Below, piece by piece: positions 1 to 8,458 of a stretch of 64,000 nt of DNA. This stretch comes from Saprospiraceae bacterium. GTDB lineage: Bacteria > Bacteroidota > Bacteroidia > Chitinophagales > Saprospiraceae. The translations under genes were made by a program, and so were the position numbers. The stretch's first letter is position 1. Every line of letters begins with the position of its first letter. Location: contig JADKGL010000029.1 of assembly GCA_016722295.1 (NCBI GenBank), positions 62,001 to 126,000 of the forward strand, given 5' to 3'. The notes under the pieces are model-generated. The model was given only the letters and a program-made list of their open reading frames with translations. It did not search any database and was not told the DNA's origin.

Positions 1-1102
1 GAATTCCAGAAGTGGTCATAGGAGGAGTTGGATCAAATGGTATCATATTTTTATTGACAGTTATATCCGCAAGGACTAGTGAATTCTCTGCAACTTTACC
101 TGTTACAGATACCGACCTTAAGTCTAATAGAAATAAATGATTGTCAGTACCTCCTGAAACGATAGAATATCCTTTGTCCACAAAAGCTTTTGAAAATGCT
201 TTTGCATTGGCCATAACTTGTTTGGAATAATTTTTAAATTCAGGTGAAAGAGCCTCACCAAATGCTACTGCCTTCGAAGCAATCACGTGCTCCAATGGAC
301 CTCCTTGTATGCCAGGAAATACAGCCATATTTAATAAATGGGACATTTTTAATAAATTCCCTTTTTTATCAGTTTTCCCCATTGGGTTGTCAAAGTCTTT
401 TCCCATCATTATAATTCCACCACGTGGACCTCTTAACGTCTTATGTGTAGTCGAAGTCACAATATGACAGTGAGGAATTGGGTCATTTAATAAGTCTGCT
501 GCAATTAAACCAGCTGGATGAGCTATATCAGCTAATAAAATAGCGCCTACTGCATCTGCGATCTCTCGAAGTGACTTATAATCCCAATCTCTTGAATATG
601 CTGAAGCACCACAAATAATCAATTTTGGTTTGGATTCTATGGCTTTGGATTTGATTTCATCTAAGGATACTCTTCCTGTTTCAATATCTACGTGATAAAA
701 TACTACATTGTAATTTTTTCCACTAAAATTTACAGGTGATCCATGACTCAAATGACCTCCATGGGCTAAATCTAAACCCATAATGGTATCACCGGGATTC
801 AATATACATGTTTGAACAGCCATGTTTGCTTGTGCACCAGAGTGGGGTTGTACGTTTGCATATTCTGCCCCAAACAAGTTACAAAGTCTGTTTATAGCTA
901 ATGATTCTATTTCATCTACTACTTCACAGCCGCCATAATATCTTTTGCCAGGATATCCTTCGGCATATTTGTTAGTAAGACAAGTGCCCATTGTTTCCAT
1001 CACTTCTTTACTGACAAAATTTTCCGAGGCTATTAATTCTATGCCATGTCTTTGTCTTTCAAGTTCTTTCTGAAGAAGAGATTGTATTATTTGATCTTTC
1101 AT
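1..1102 (-). CDS. glyA: Serine hydroxymethyltransferase (C-terminus cut by window edge)
   Basis: This PLP enzyme interconverts serine and glycine and loads one-carbon units onto tetrahydrofolate in the cytoplasm. The reading frame starts with ATG at 1102 (MKDQIIQSLLQKELERQRHG) and stays open to the left edge. It covers 367 codons, so roughly the last 50-60 residues of a family of about 420 are missing. Family motifs read in order are LIASENFVS, NKYAEGYPGKRYYGG, QPHSGAQAN and the PLP-lysine motif TTHKTLRGPRGG, with the lysine at about residue 221. The last visible stretch (NKNMIPFDPTPPMTTSGI) is also typical. A TTATTTTG element lies on the minus strand around 1121-1128, just after the upstream gene's terminator, and may be its promoter. 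The identification is secure. Confidence 0.97.
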   Translation of the reverse strand, partial: MKDQIIQSLLQKELERQRHGIELIASENFVSKEVMETMGTCLTNKYAEGYPGKRYYGGCEVVDEIESLAINRLCNLFGAEYANVQPHSGAQANMAVQTCILNPGDTIMGLDLAHGGHLSHGSPVNFSGKNYNVVFYHVDIETGRVSLDEIKSKAIESKPKLIICGASAYSRDWDYKSLREIADAVGAILLADIAHPAGLIAADLLNDPIPHCHIVTSTTHKTLRGPRGGIIMMGKDFDNPMGKTDKKGNLLKMSHLLNMAVFPGIQGGPLEHVIASKAVAFGEALSPEFKNYSKQVMANAKAFSKAFVDKGYSIVSGGTDNHLFLLDLRSVSVTGKVAENSLVLADITVNKNMIPFDPTPPMTTSGI

Positions 1103-1130
1103 TATCTTTTTTTAAATAGTGCACAAAATA

Positions 1131-1161
1131 AAAAAGTCGAGGTGATTCACCTCGACTTTTT
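1131..1161 (-). terminator. Rho-independent terminator of the repeat protein gene
   Basis: A perfect 15-bp inverted repeat (1131-1145 and 1147-1161, core GTCGAGGTGA) carries T-runs on both sides. It lies 23 bases after the stop codon of the peptidoglycan-binding repeat gene and just upstream of glyA, so it should end that transcript. The symmetry means it could stop transcription in either direction. Confidence 0.85.
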
Positions 1162-1183
1162 ATTATATCTTTGCAAAATTTGA

Positions 1184-2845
1184 TTATTGCTCGATACCTA
1201 AAGACTTTAAAGTCTGCATGTCTAATTGACCGATTGGAAGACCTTTATCTTTTTGGTACTTAACTAAAGCAGATTTAGTCTGAGATCCTAAAACATTATC
1301 TTGAGGACCTGGATCATAACCAGCAGCTTTAAGAGCTCTTTGTACAGAGATTACCAATTCTGAAGTTACTTTAGAACCACAAACGATTTCTCTCCACTCA
1401 GTGAATCCACCTGGTTTTACTAATCTCTTCTTAGTGATTGTCTTGTATTCAGCTGGTACATCTACTGTCGTAGTTGTAGCTGGGCTAGATACTTTTGACA
1501 TAGTAACAGTCTCGTACTGAGCAGCTACATCTTGAGAAGTAGAAGAAGCAGGAGCTTTTACTTTTTGTACAGTTCTTGTTTTGTATTCAGCTGGTACACT
1601 TACTGATTCAGTAGTAGCAGGTGATTTTAATTTTGTAACTGTTCTAGTCTCATATTGAGCAGGAACTTCAACTGTTGTAGTAGTAGCAGGGCTAACTAAT
1701 TTTTGGTAAGTTCTATTTGAATATTCAGCAGGAACTTCAACAGAAGTTGTAGTAGCAGGGCTTACTAATTTTTGATAAGTTCTTGTTGCATATTGAGCTG
1801 GAACTTCTCTTGTAGTAGTAGTAGCTGGGCTAACTAATTTTGAATAAGTTCTTGTCTCATATTGAGCAGCTACATCAACTGATCTAGTAGTTGCAGGAGA
1901 TTTTAATTTTTGGTAAGTTCTAGTAGAATAAGTAGCAGGAACATCTACAGTTTTAGTGCATGATTCTCCATTATCTTGGTAACCTGCATCACAACCTTTT
2001 CTTACTTGCTTAGTAATTGTAGTATATTGAGCTGGAACATTCTCCAAACACCATACTAAACAATCATTAGGATCAGCAGAAAGACAATTTCTGTCAGCTT
2101 GTTTTTTTACCCATCTTGTAGAAGCTGGAGTAGTTTCGACTGATTCTGTCATAGTCTCATACTTTGCAGGTACTGATTCTATTCTAGTTGAAGCTTCTTT
2201 TGTTAAAACTTGCTCAGTTGCTGTCTCATATTCAGCTGGTACAATTTGTATTGTAGTAGAAGCATCTTTTACTAATACTTTCTCAGTTACTGTTTCATAT
2301 TTAGCTGGAACAACAACCAATTCTTGGTAAGCTGCTTTAGTCATTACTTGCTCAGATACAGTCTCATATCTTGCAGGAACAACTGTTAATTTTGTGTAAG
2401 CATCTTTAACAAGTGTTTTTTCTGTTACAGTTTCAAATTTTGCTGGAACTGCAACTAGAGATGTAGAAGCATCTTTAGTTTTTACTTGCTCAGAAGCAGT
2501 TTCCCACTGTGCAGGTTTTACTACTAAGTTAGTTGAAGCATCTCTTACCAATACTTGTTCAGTAGAAGTTTCAAATTGAGCTGGAACTGGTACTAAAGTA
2601 GTACTTCCTTCTCTTTTTAATTTTTGTTCAGTAGATGTAGTATATTGTGCTGGTACTACATTTACTCTTTTTGAAGCTGGTCTAACCATAACTTGCTCTG
2701 TAGTCGTCTCATAAGTATCACCTATAAGACATTTTGCATAACATTTACCTGGTTGTGCATTAGGCACATCAGGATTTCCAGATTGAGCTTGTAAAGTCAA
2801 ACCCACCATAACCATAAATAAGAGGGTTATAAAACGTTGAGTCAT
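1184..2845 (-). CDS. Exported protein of 23-residue repeats with C-terminal peptidoglycan-binding domain
   Basis: A signal peptide (residues 1-20, ending TLQAQ) is followed by a short Cys-containing segment (C35, C39). Next come two blocks of a 23-residue repeat: nine units at about 43-245 of the type VPAKYETVTEKVLVKDAST, then nine at about 269-478 of the type VPAQYETRTYQKLVSPATT. A Cys-rich linker (C254, C262, C266, with C285 and C296 just after) separates the blocks. The C-terminus (about 494-550) matches a PG_binding_1 domain: VQRALKAAGYDPGPQDNVLG, then SALVKYQKDKGLP. I infer a periplasmic or surface fibre tethered to peptidoglycan; the repeat function is unknown. It follows the HD-domain gene by 20 bases and ends at a strong terminator. 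Domain calls are good, the role is speculative. Confidence 0.85.
   Translation of the reverse strand: MTQRFITLLFMVMVGLTLQAQSGNPDVPNAQPGKCYAKCLIGDTYETTTEQVMVRPASKRVNVVPAQYTTSTEQKLKREGSTTLVPVPAQFETSTEQVLVRDASTNLVVKPAQWETASEQVKTKDASTSLVAVPAKFETVTEKTLVKDAYTKLTVVPARYETVSEQVMTKAAYQELVVVPAKYETVTEKVLVKDASTTIQIVPAEYETATEQVLTKEASTRIESVPAKYETMTESVETTPASTRWVKKQADRNCLSADPNDCLVWCLENVPAQYTTITKQVRKGCDAGYQDNGESCTKTVDVPATYSTRTYQKLKSPATTRSVDVAAQYETRTYSKLVSPATTTTREVPAQYATRTYQKLVSPATTTSVEVPAEYSNRTYQKLVSPATTTTVEVPAQYETRTVTKLKSPATTESVSVPAEYKTRTVQKVKAPASSTSQDVAAQYETVTMSKVSSPATTTTVDVPAEYKTITKKRLVKPGGFTEWREIVCGSKVTSELVISVQRALKAAGYDPGPQDNVLGSQTKSALVKYQKDKGLPIGQLDMQTLKSLGIEQ
1412..2719 (-). repeat. Coding tandem repeat, about 18 units of 69 bp in two blocks
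   Basis: Inside the peptidoglycan-binding protein gene, a unit of 69 bp (23 codons) recurs nine times at about 2111-2719 and nine times at about 1412-2041. Units are diverged in DNA but keep the V-P-A-x-Y/F-x-T core. The second block is more uniform (SPATTTT plus RTYQKL), which suggests more recent duplication there. Confidence 0.85.
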
Positions 2846-2865
2846 AAAAAAGGATTTTTAATTGT

Positions 2866-4071
2866 TTAACTAAGTTCTTTTGGTTTTGAAATAAAATATC
2901 TTAACCGATTTTGGGAAAAGTGATGCAAATCTAATACTTCTGATAGTGGAATCAATGCTTTTTCTCTCGAATTAACAAATATTTCATCAAAAGATTGGTT
3001 GTATGTGGACATTTCCAACGTACCTCCTTTAATTATTAGTTTTGCTTCGTCTTGTGTGAATCCTAACAGATTAACACATTGGAGACGCATTTTATCAATT
3101 ACGTCACCATCAGTTTGAACATTTTTTATTTCAACCTTTAATAATTGCCTATCTATAAGCCCTTTGGCTAAATACGAGACAAAATTATTTGGCGAAGTTA
3201 TTACACTTTTAACTAATGTCCACACATCTGTATCATCTAATTTTACAAAATGAGATAAAATTTCATATGTTATTTTTTTATTATTTATATTGTTTTGATT
3301 TCTAAGAAAGTAATTTATTCCACTGGAAATTGGAATTTCGGAAAAATTACTTTTTATTGCTTTTAATAGTGCGGTCAACATGATTTCTGAGCTCAATGAA
3401 GCTTTATGCATGTATACCTGCCAATACATTATTTTTCGTGCAGTCAAAAATTTTTCGATAGAAAAAAGAGCTTTTTCTTCGATAACTAATTGGTTGTCAT
3501 ATACATTCATCATTTGGATTATCCTGTCATAGCCAATTATCCCTTCAGAAACTCCTGTGTAAAAACTGTCACGTGTCAAGTAATCTAATCGATCCATATC
3601 CAATTGACTTGACACTAATTGATATAGATATTTTTTGTGGTACTCGTTTTTGAATATGGTAATCGCTAACGATAATTTTCCAGCAAATTCATTATTCAAC
3701 TCTTCCATTAAGAGTAACGTTAGTTCTTCATGTTCTACTGGGATCAATGCACTCTCTAAAACATGTGAAAAAGGACCGTGGCCTAGGTCGTGCAGCAATA
3801 TGGCAATCGAGGCAGCTTCTTTTTCTTCTTGACTTAGTAACACCCCTTTAGCTTCTAATGTACTCAGGGCTTTGGTCATCAGATGATAAGCGCCTAAAGC
3901 ATGGTGAAATCGCGTATGGGTTGCACCCGGATAAATGTACGAACTTAAACCTAATTGGGAAATACGTCTCAGTCGTTGAAAATAGGGGTGATCGATCAAA
4001 TCAAGTATAATTCCATAAGGTATACTTATAAAACCATAAACCGGATCATTAATTATTTTAATTCTTGCCAA
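2866..4071 (-). CDS. HD-domain phosphohydrolase (COG1078-like, dNTPase-related)
   Basis: This is a cytoplasmic metal-dependent HD-superfamily protein related to dGTP triphosphohydrolases. The substrate of this subfamily is not certain. Motifs visible are the N-terminal KIINDPVYGFI, QRLRRISQLG, RFHHALG with the first metal His at residue 57, ILLHDLGHGPFSH with His94-Asp95, and QLDMDRLDYLTRDS around 156-169. The start codon is TTG at 4071: the family-typical N-terminus begins directly there and no ATG fits. Length (401 aa) is normal for the family. It is divergent from porX, with only 59 bases between the starts, and lies upstream of the repeat protein gene, possibly in one transcript. Confidence 0.9.
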   Translation of the reverse strand: MARIKIINDPVYGFISIPYGIILDLIDHPYFQRLRRISQLGLSSYIYPGATHTRFHHALGAYHLMTKALSTLEAKGVLLSQEEKEAASIAILLHDLGHGPFSHVLESALIPVEHEELTLLLMEELNNEFAGKLSLAITIFKNEYHKKYLYQLVSSQLDMDRLDYLTRDSFYTGVSEGIIGYDRIIQMMNVYDNQLVIEEKALFSIEKFLTARKIMYWQVYMHKASLSSEIMLTALLKAIKSNFSEIPISSGINYFLRNQNNINNKKITYEILSHFVKLDDTDVWTLVKSVITSPNNFVSYLAKGLIDRQLLKVEIKNVQTDGDVIDKMRLQCVNLLGFTQDEAKLIIKGGTLEMSTYNQSFDEIFVNSREKALIPLSEVLDLHHFSQNRLRYFISKPKELS

Positions 4072-4130
4072 ACTATTCGTGTATAAATACTATTTAAATT
4101 GTCTAATCGTTAATTAGCAACAGCAAAAAT

Positions 4131-5690
4131 ATGGAAAATATTAGGATACTTTGGGTAGATGATGAAATGGAACACTTAAAACCGCAATTATTTTTTTTGG
4201 AAAAAAAGGGTTTTAGCGTTACAACCCTTACAAATGGGCATGATGCACTTGCTTTATTAGAGAAAGATAAATTCTTTGATATTATTTTTTTGGATGAGTC
4301 TATGCCAGGAATAACAGGTTTAGAGACGTTGAAGCGTATTCAAAACCTTGGAATTCTCACTCCGATTGTTATGGTGACAAAAAATGAAGCCGAAAATATT
4401 ATGGAAGAAGCTATTGGTGGTCAAATAGCCGATTATCTGATCAAACCTGTAAATCCGAATCAACTTTTACTTTCTGTAAAAAAATTGACAGAACATAAAA
4501 GATTGATAATGGAAAAAAATACTCAAGATTATCAGCAAGCATTTCGTCAGCTTCATATGGATATCGCTGCAAATCCTACCTTAAACGATTGGGTAAAAAT
4601 CTACAAAGAAATCATTCAATGGGAAATGAAAATGGATACAGGTGGTGATCCAGAAATAAAAGATATATTGAGTAATCAAAAACAAGAAGCAAATAATGAG
4701 TTTTGTAAATTTGTTATTACTAATTATCAAAAGTGGTTTGATGGTAAAACCCCACAACCTTTGATGTCACATACTTTATTATTTGAAAAAGTATTTAAGT
4801 ATGTAAAAGAAGATCAACCTTCAGTTTTTTTATTGCTGGACAATCTTCGATATGATCAGTGGAGAGTGATAGAACCATTGATTTCTGAAATGTTTAGAAT
4901 TGAAGAAGAAGATTTTTTTGTTAGTATTTTACCAACTACAACTCAGTATAGCCGCAATGCCATTTTCTCTGGAATGCTCCCTTCTGAAATTGAAAAAATC
5001 TATCCAGATTGGTGGCTAAATGATAATGAAGAGGGTGGTAAAAATTTAAAGGAACCTGAGTTGTTGACGAATCAGTTGAAGCGTGTGTTTCGCAGAGAGA
5101 TTAAACATGATTATTTTAAAGTAACAAATTCAGCAACAGGAAAAAATTTGCTCGAAAATTCTAGGAATATTTTAAAAAACGACATCACTGTAGTTGTATA
5201 CAATTTTATAGATATGTTGTCACATGCTAGAACTGAAATGGAAGTATTAAAGGAATTGGCATCAGATGAAAAGGCATATAGAAGTTTGACAAAGAGTTGG
5301 TTTTTGCATTCACCTTTGTATCAATTCTTGCAAAAAATCGCAGAGCACAAAGTTCAATTATTTGTCGGTACGGATCATGGAACAGTAAGAGTTAAAGACG
5401 CTATAAAAGTAATTGGTGATCGTGAAACTACAACAAATTTAAGATACAAGGTTGGTAAAAATTTGCAATATGACAAAAAGGAAATATTGGAGATAAAAGA
5501 TCCTTCAAAAGTGGGCTTGCCTCGTCCAAATGTTTCTTCTACTTTTATTTTTGCAAAAAGCCATAGTTATATTTTATATCCGAATAATTATGGATATTAC
5601 TTAAATTATTTTAAGAATACATTTCAACATGGTGGCATCTCCATGGAAGAGATGATTTGCCCGATTATTCGTCTTAGTTCAAAAGTGTAA
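4131..5690 (+). CDS. porX: PorX: response regulator with PglZ-type phosphatase domain, T9SS regulator
   Basis: The N-terminal receiver domain (about 1-125) has the acidic pair VDDE at 9-12, the phospho-acceptor Asp55 in FLDESMPG and the lysine in YLIKP. The rest is a PglZ domain of the alkaline-phosphatase superfamily, with LLLDNLRYDQW, NFIDMLSH and VGTDHGTVR as metal-site motifs. This receiver-PglZ architecture is that of PorX. In Porphyromonas gingivalis PorX works with PorY and the ECF sigma factor SigP to control type IX secretion genes. The length (519 aa) fits. No porY is in the window, as expected, because the pair is usually unlinked. It converges on the DUF5916 gene with 5 bases between stops. 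Confidence 0.95.
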   Translation: MENIRILWVDDEMEHLKPQLFFLEKKGFSVTTLTNGHDALALLEKDKFFDIIFLDESMPGITGLETLKRIQNLGILTPIVMVTKNEAENIMEEAIGGQIADYLIKPVNPNQLLLSVKKLTEHKRLIMEKNTQDYQQAFRQLHMDIAANPTLNDWVKIYKEIIQWEMKMDTGGDPEIKDILSNQKQEANNEFCKFVITNYQKWFDGKTPQPLMSHTLLFEKVFKYVKEDQPSVFLLLDNLRYDQWRVIEPLISEMFRIEEEDFFVSILPTTTQYSRNAIFSGMLPSEIEKIYPDWWLNDNEEGGKNLKEPELLTNQLKRVFRREIKHDYFKVTNSATGKNLLENSRNILKNDITVVVYNFIDMLSHARTEMEVLKELASDEKAYRSLTKSWFLHSPLYQFLQKIAEHKVQLFVGTDHGTVRVKDAIKVIGDRETTTNLRYKVGKNLQYDKKEILEIKDPSKVGLPRPNVSSTFIFAKSHSYILYPNNYGYYLNYFKNTFQHGGISMEEMICPIIRLSSKV

Positions 5691-5695
5691 ATAGA

Positions 5696-7909
5696 TTATA
5701 AATCTAACCAATAGTTTACTTTGAGCGCGATGGAATAGTTTCTTCCTGCTTGTCCTTCTCCAAAGCTAAATATAGATGTATTGTAATCGTCTAAATATAC
5801 CAGAAATAAATCTGATAACGGAGCAAAATTCCATTGCAATTTAGAGTTTAAAGTGAATCGATTGATTTGGTCGACATATTGTAAAAAATTGGTAAAAAAG
5901 ATTTTTTTAGTGAGGAAAAATTCTGCTTTGACAACAAGGCGATTAAAGCGATCTTCACCATATCCCTCCGCTAATTTTATATAATCTATATCGTATCGTA
6001 AGCCTAAATTTGCAATGGCTTGAATGCGATAATTGACACCAATATTTGTAGTGAATTTAGTGCCATTAAAGAACCCACCATAGGCAGTAGAAAAGTCATA
6101 GGAAAGTTTGTTTCTCTTTGCAGAATTGAAGTTAAGTTCTAGATTGGCGAAAGAATAAATTTTAGATTCAAGATTTTTTGAATTTTCATCAGTGACGAAT
6201 TTATATGGGAAAGGTAAATTTACTTCGCTTTGGCTAAGATTAAGATTCATTTCATTGCCATTTTTAAGATTTAAATAGCTGCCGATTTCAGAAATCCTTT
6301 CATTGAAACTAAGATTAGAGTTTGCTACTATGAAATTTTCTAAGTACAGACCTGATTCTGCAAATTTGGATATCTCTGAATAGTATTTTCTATATGAAAT
6401 ATTTTGAGAACTTTGATGAAATCCTTTTCGTATTGTTGTGTCTCTTGCAGCATCGTAATTTTCTATACGTAATACATATCCCATGTCTGTATAATAGTTG
6501 GTTCCAACAGAAGAGAAATCAATTGAAGTTTCAAAATTTTTTCCAGTATAATATATTCCAGAAAGTAAAAAATGATTTTTGGAATTGTAATTTTTTTTGA
6601 ATGAATTGCTGAAACCAGTCCATGCAATAATTGAACCGTCTTTTTTGATATAAGTAAATTCAGCTGCTGTATTTCTTCCATAGTTGTCATTGGAGTTATT
6701 CCCAATATTTTGTTTATTTAGAAAAATAGCTTTGATCCTTGATCTCGACCATAGATTTTGGTAAAGAGTAGCGGCTGAATAATTAGCTAGATCTTTTTCA
6801 CTTGTTTTTGCAGTCGTCATGTTCATTAAACCCATACGTAATTTGGGATTTATATTACCAGTGAGTCTAGCTCCCGCTAGAATTGGAATGGTCCGACCAT
6901 TATTATCTAATCCGATTGTCCTAGAGAAAAAAGGTTTGATAGAGCCTATTCCATAAGATCCAAAAATATCAGAATTATCAATAAAGAAAGTTCTATTTTC
7001 TGGCAAAAAGATAGAAAATCTAGATAGATTGGTCACTTGTTCATCGATATCTGTTTGCGAAAAGTCTGGATTCACCGCTAAGTCTAAATTGAATTTTGTG
7101 CCTATATTATGTTTTGTTTGAATTCCTGCTGTAAAATAGGGTTCATCTTGAGTTGGTTGTCTGTATGTCGACTTTGCATAAGGAATCAAGCTAGTAAGGA
7201 TCTGTTTTGATTTTGGTATTTCTTTGAACTCAATTAATCCTAAAAAACCAATATCGATTCCTTGAAATTGTTGAGGAACTTTATTCCAAGTATGGTATTG
7301 GGATATTGCTGTAAGATTTCTTGCTAGATTTATTCCCCATATTTTATTTTTAGTATCAAATTTTAAAATTTTAAATGGTATTTGTATTTCAGCAGTCCAT
7401 CGATCATTATATTGTTTTGTTTGTGCATACCATTTTGCATCCCATTCGAACGTTACATTCATTGAAGTAAGTATGGCTTCACTTTGAATCGCGGATGAAC
7501 TGACTCCAAAAAGATATCCTGAACTTTTGTTTTGAAATGGGTCAAGCAAAATAGCGATTCCATCTGAATCAAAATAATCTTGATCTCTTTTTACGGTTTG
7601 AATTATTGATTTAAAAGGCTGATAGCAAGTGACAGCAATATAAATATTCTCATGATCATGTAGTACTTGAAATTCAGTTTTTGGCTCTGCATTTGGTAAT
7701 ACTAAAGGGTTCTTTTGAAAAAATTGGCTATTTATTTCTGCAGACTTCCAGGCTTCATCTAGGATTATTCCGTCTACTTTTATTTTGTCTTTAGTGAAAA
7801 TGGAGTGTATAAATTTGCGATCGATACTATCACTTTGGCTTTGTACAAAGTGAGAATTGAGTAGTATCATTACAAAAAACAAAAAAGAATACTTTTTTGA
7901 AAATATCAT
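5696..7909 (-). CDS. DUF5916 family outer-membrane protein with CBM9-like N-terminal domain
   Basis: A signal peptide (residues 1-24, FLFFVMILLNSHFVQSQ) precedes a carbohydrate-binding-module-9-like domain at about 35-230, with motifs KVDGIILDEAWKSA, NIYIAVTCYQP and AEIQIPFKIL. The rest, about 240-737, is rich in alternating aromatic and polar residues with SRTIGL and AGARLTGNINPKLRMGLMN. That pattern suits an outer-membrane beta-barrel ending in an aromatic strand (KVNYWLDL). Proteins of this family are common in Bacteroidota and their function is not established. Binding or import of a sugar or other ligand is only a guess. A TATCTTTG promoter element lies 40 bases upstream on the minus strand. 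Confidence 0.85.
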   Translation of the reverse strand: MIFSKKYSFLFFVMILLNSHFVQSQSDSIDRKFIHSIFTKDKIKVDGIILDEAWKSAEINSQFFQKNPLVLPNAEPKTEFQVLHDHENIYIAVTCYQPFKSIIQTVKRDQDYFDSDGIAILLDPFQNKSSGYLFGVSSSAIQSEAILTSMNVTFEWDAKWYAQTKQYNDRWTAEIQIPFKILKFDTKNKIWGINLARNLTAISQYHTWNKVPQQFQGIDIGFLGLIEFKEIPKSKQILTSLIPYAKSTYRQPTQDEPYFTAGIQTKHNIGTKFNLDLAVNPDFSQTDIDEQVTNLSRFSIFLPENRTFFIDNSDIFGSYGIGSIKPFFSRTIGLDNNGRTIPILAGARLTGNINPKLRMGLMNMTTAKTSEKDLANYSAATLYQNLWSRSRIKAIFLNKQNIGNNSNDNYGRNTAAEFTYIKKDGSIIAWTGFSNSFKKNYNSKNHFLLSGIYYTGKNFETSIDFSSVGTNYYTDMGYVLRIENYDAARDTTIRKGFHQSSQNISYRKYYSEISKFAESGLYLENFIVANSNLSFNERISEIGSYLNLKNGNEMNLNLSQSEVNLPFPYKFVTDENSKNLESKIYSFANLELNFNSAKRNKLSYDFSTAYGGFFNGTKFTTNIGVNYRIQAIANLGLRYDIDYIKLAEGYGEDRFNRLVVKAEFFLTKKIFFTNFLQYVDQINRFTLNSKLQWNFAPLSDLFLVYLDDYNTSIFSFGEGQAGRNYSIALKVNYWLDL

Positions 7910-7949
7910 CTATAGAATTAAAATTAACTTTAATGAGTTTGATTTGAAA

Positions 7950-7957
7950 CAAAGATA
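7950..7957 (-). promoter_or_regulatory. -7 promoter element of the DUF5916 gene
   Basis: TATCTTTG on the minus strand matches the Bacteroidota -7 consensus TAnnTTTG exactly and lies 40 bases before the ATG at 7909. I see no clear -33 TTG at the usual spacing. Confidence 0.55.
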
Positions 7958-8458
7958 AGATGGGCTAGTAAAATTTCTAATATTTTTGAAGTGAAATTGA
8001 AAATTGTCACTAGTTTAGTTTGGATATTTACAAAAATGTTGAAAGCAAAAGTAGAGGATTGAAAGAAAAAAAGTGATTAATGGTAAAATAGATTATATTC
8101 AGTTTGCCTTTTTACAAACGAATTAAAGTTCTCGATGGTTTCGATAAAAGTACACTTAGTAAGAAAAGTAAAGAGCTATAATTGCATATGAAAACACCTT
8201 GGATCCAGACTATCAGATTGATTTTGTAAGTAAGCATTCAAACAATAGAACGTTTCTTAAAAATTTTATAATCCCTATAAACCAATTTTGGCATCTGATA
8301 GCCTGAAATCCTCGGATCCCATTTTCAATATTCAAATCAAGCTGACGAAGCATAACGTTTTATGCTTATTGTCGGTACAAATGTCGTATGAATTTAAATG
8401 GTGTACATCGAAGGAAACACCCAATTTTAAAAATCAGTGTTTACCCTATAAATATGAA
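7958..8458. other. About 500-bp spacer with no recognisable gene
   Basis: This is one of the two longest gaps in the window. It holds short open stretches in several frames, none with convincing codon use. One is the 29-codon run ending at about 8180 that contains LDGFDKSTLSKKSKEL. An imperfect inverted repeat (AGACTATCAGAT at 8207-8218 against ATCTGATAGCCT at 8293-8304, each next to a GGATCC) is the only visible structure. A decayed gene or a small RNA is possible. Nothing can be assigned. Confidence 0.4.

Noticed and set aside
1167..1174. Plus-strand TATCTTTG next to the terminator, a possible antisense promoter into the repeat gene
   Set aside because: It lies in an AT-rich tail of a hairpin, no -33 TTG sits at the usual distance, and nothing on that strand follows.
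1412..2719. CRISPR array from regular 69-bp repeats
   Set aside because: Repeats are contiguous, have no spacers, and stay in one reading frame of a protein gene.
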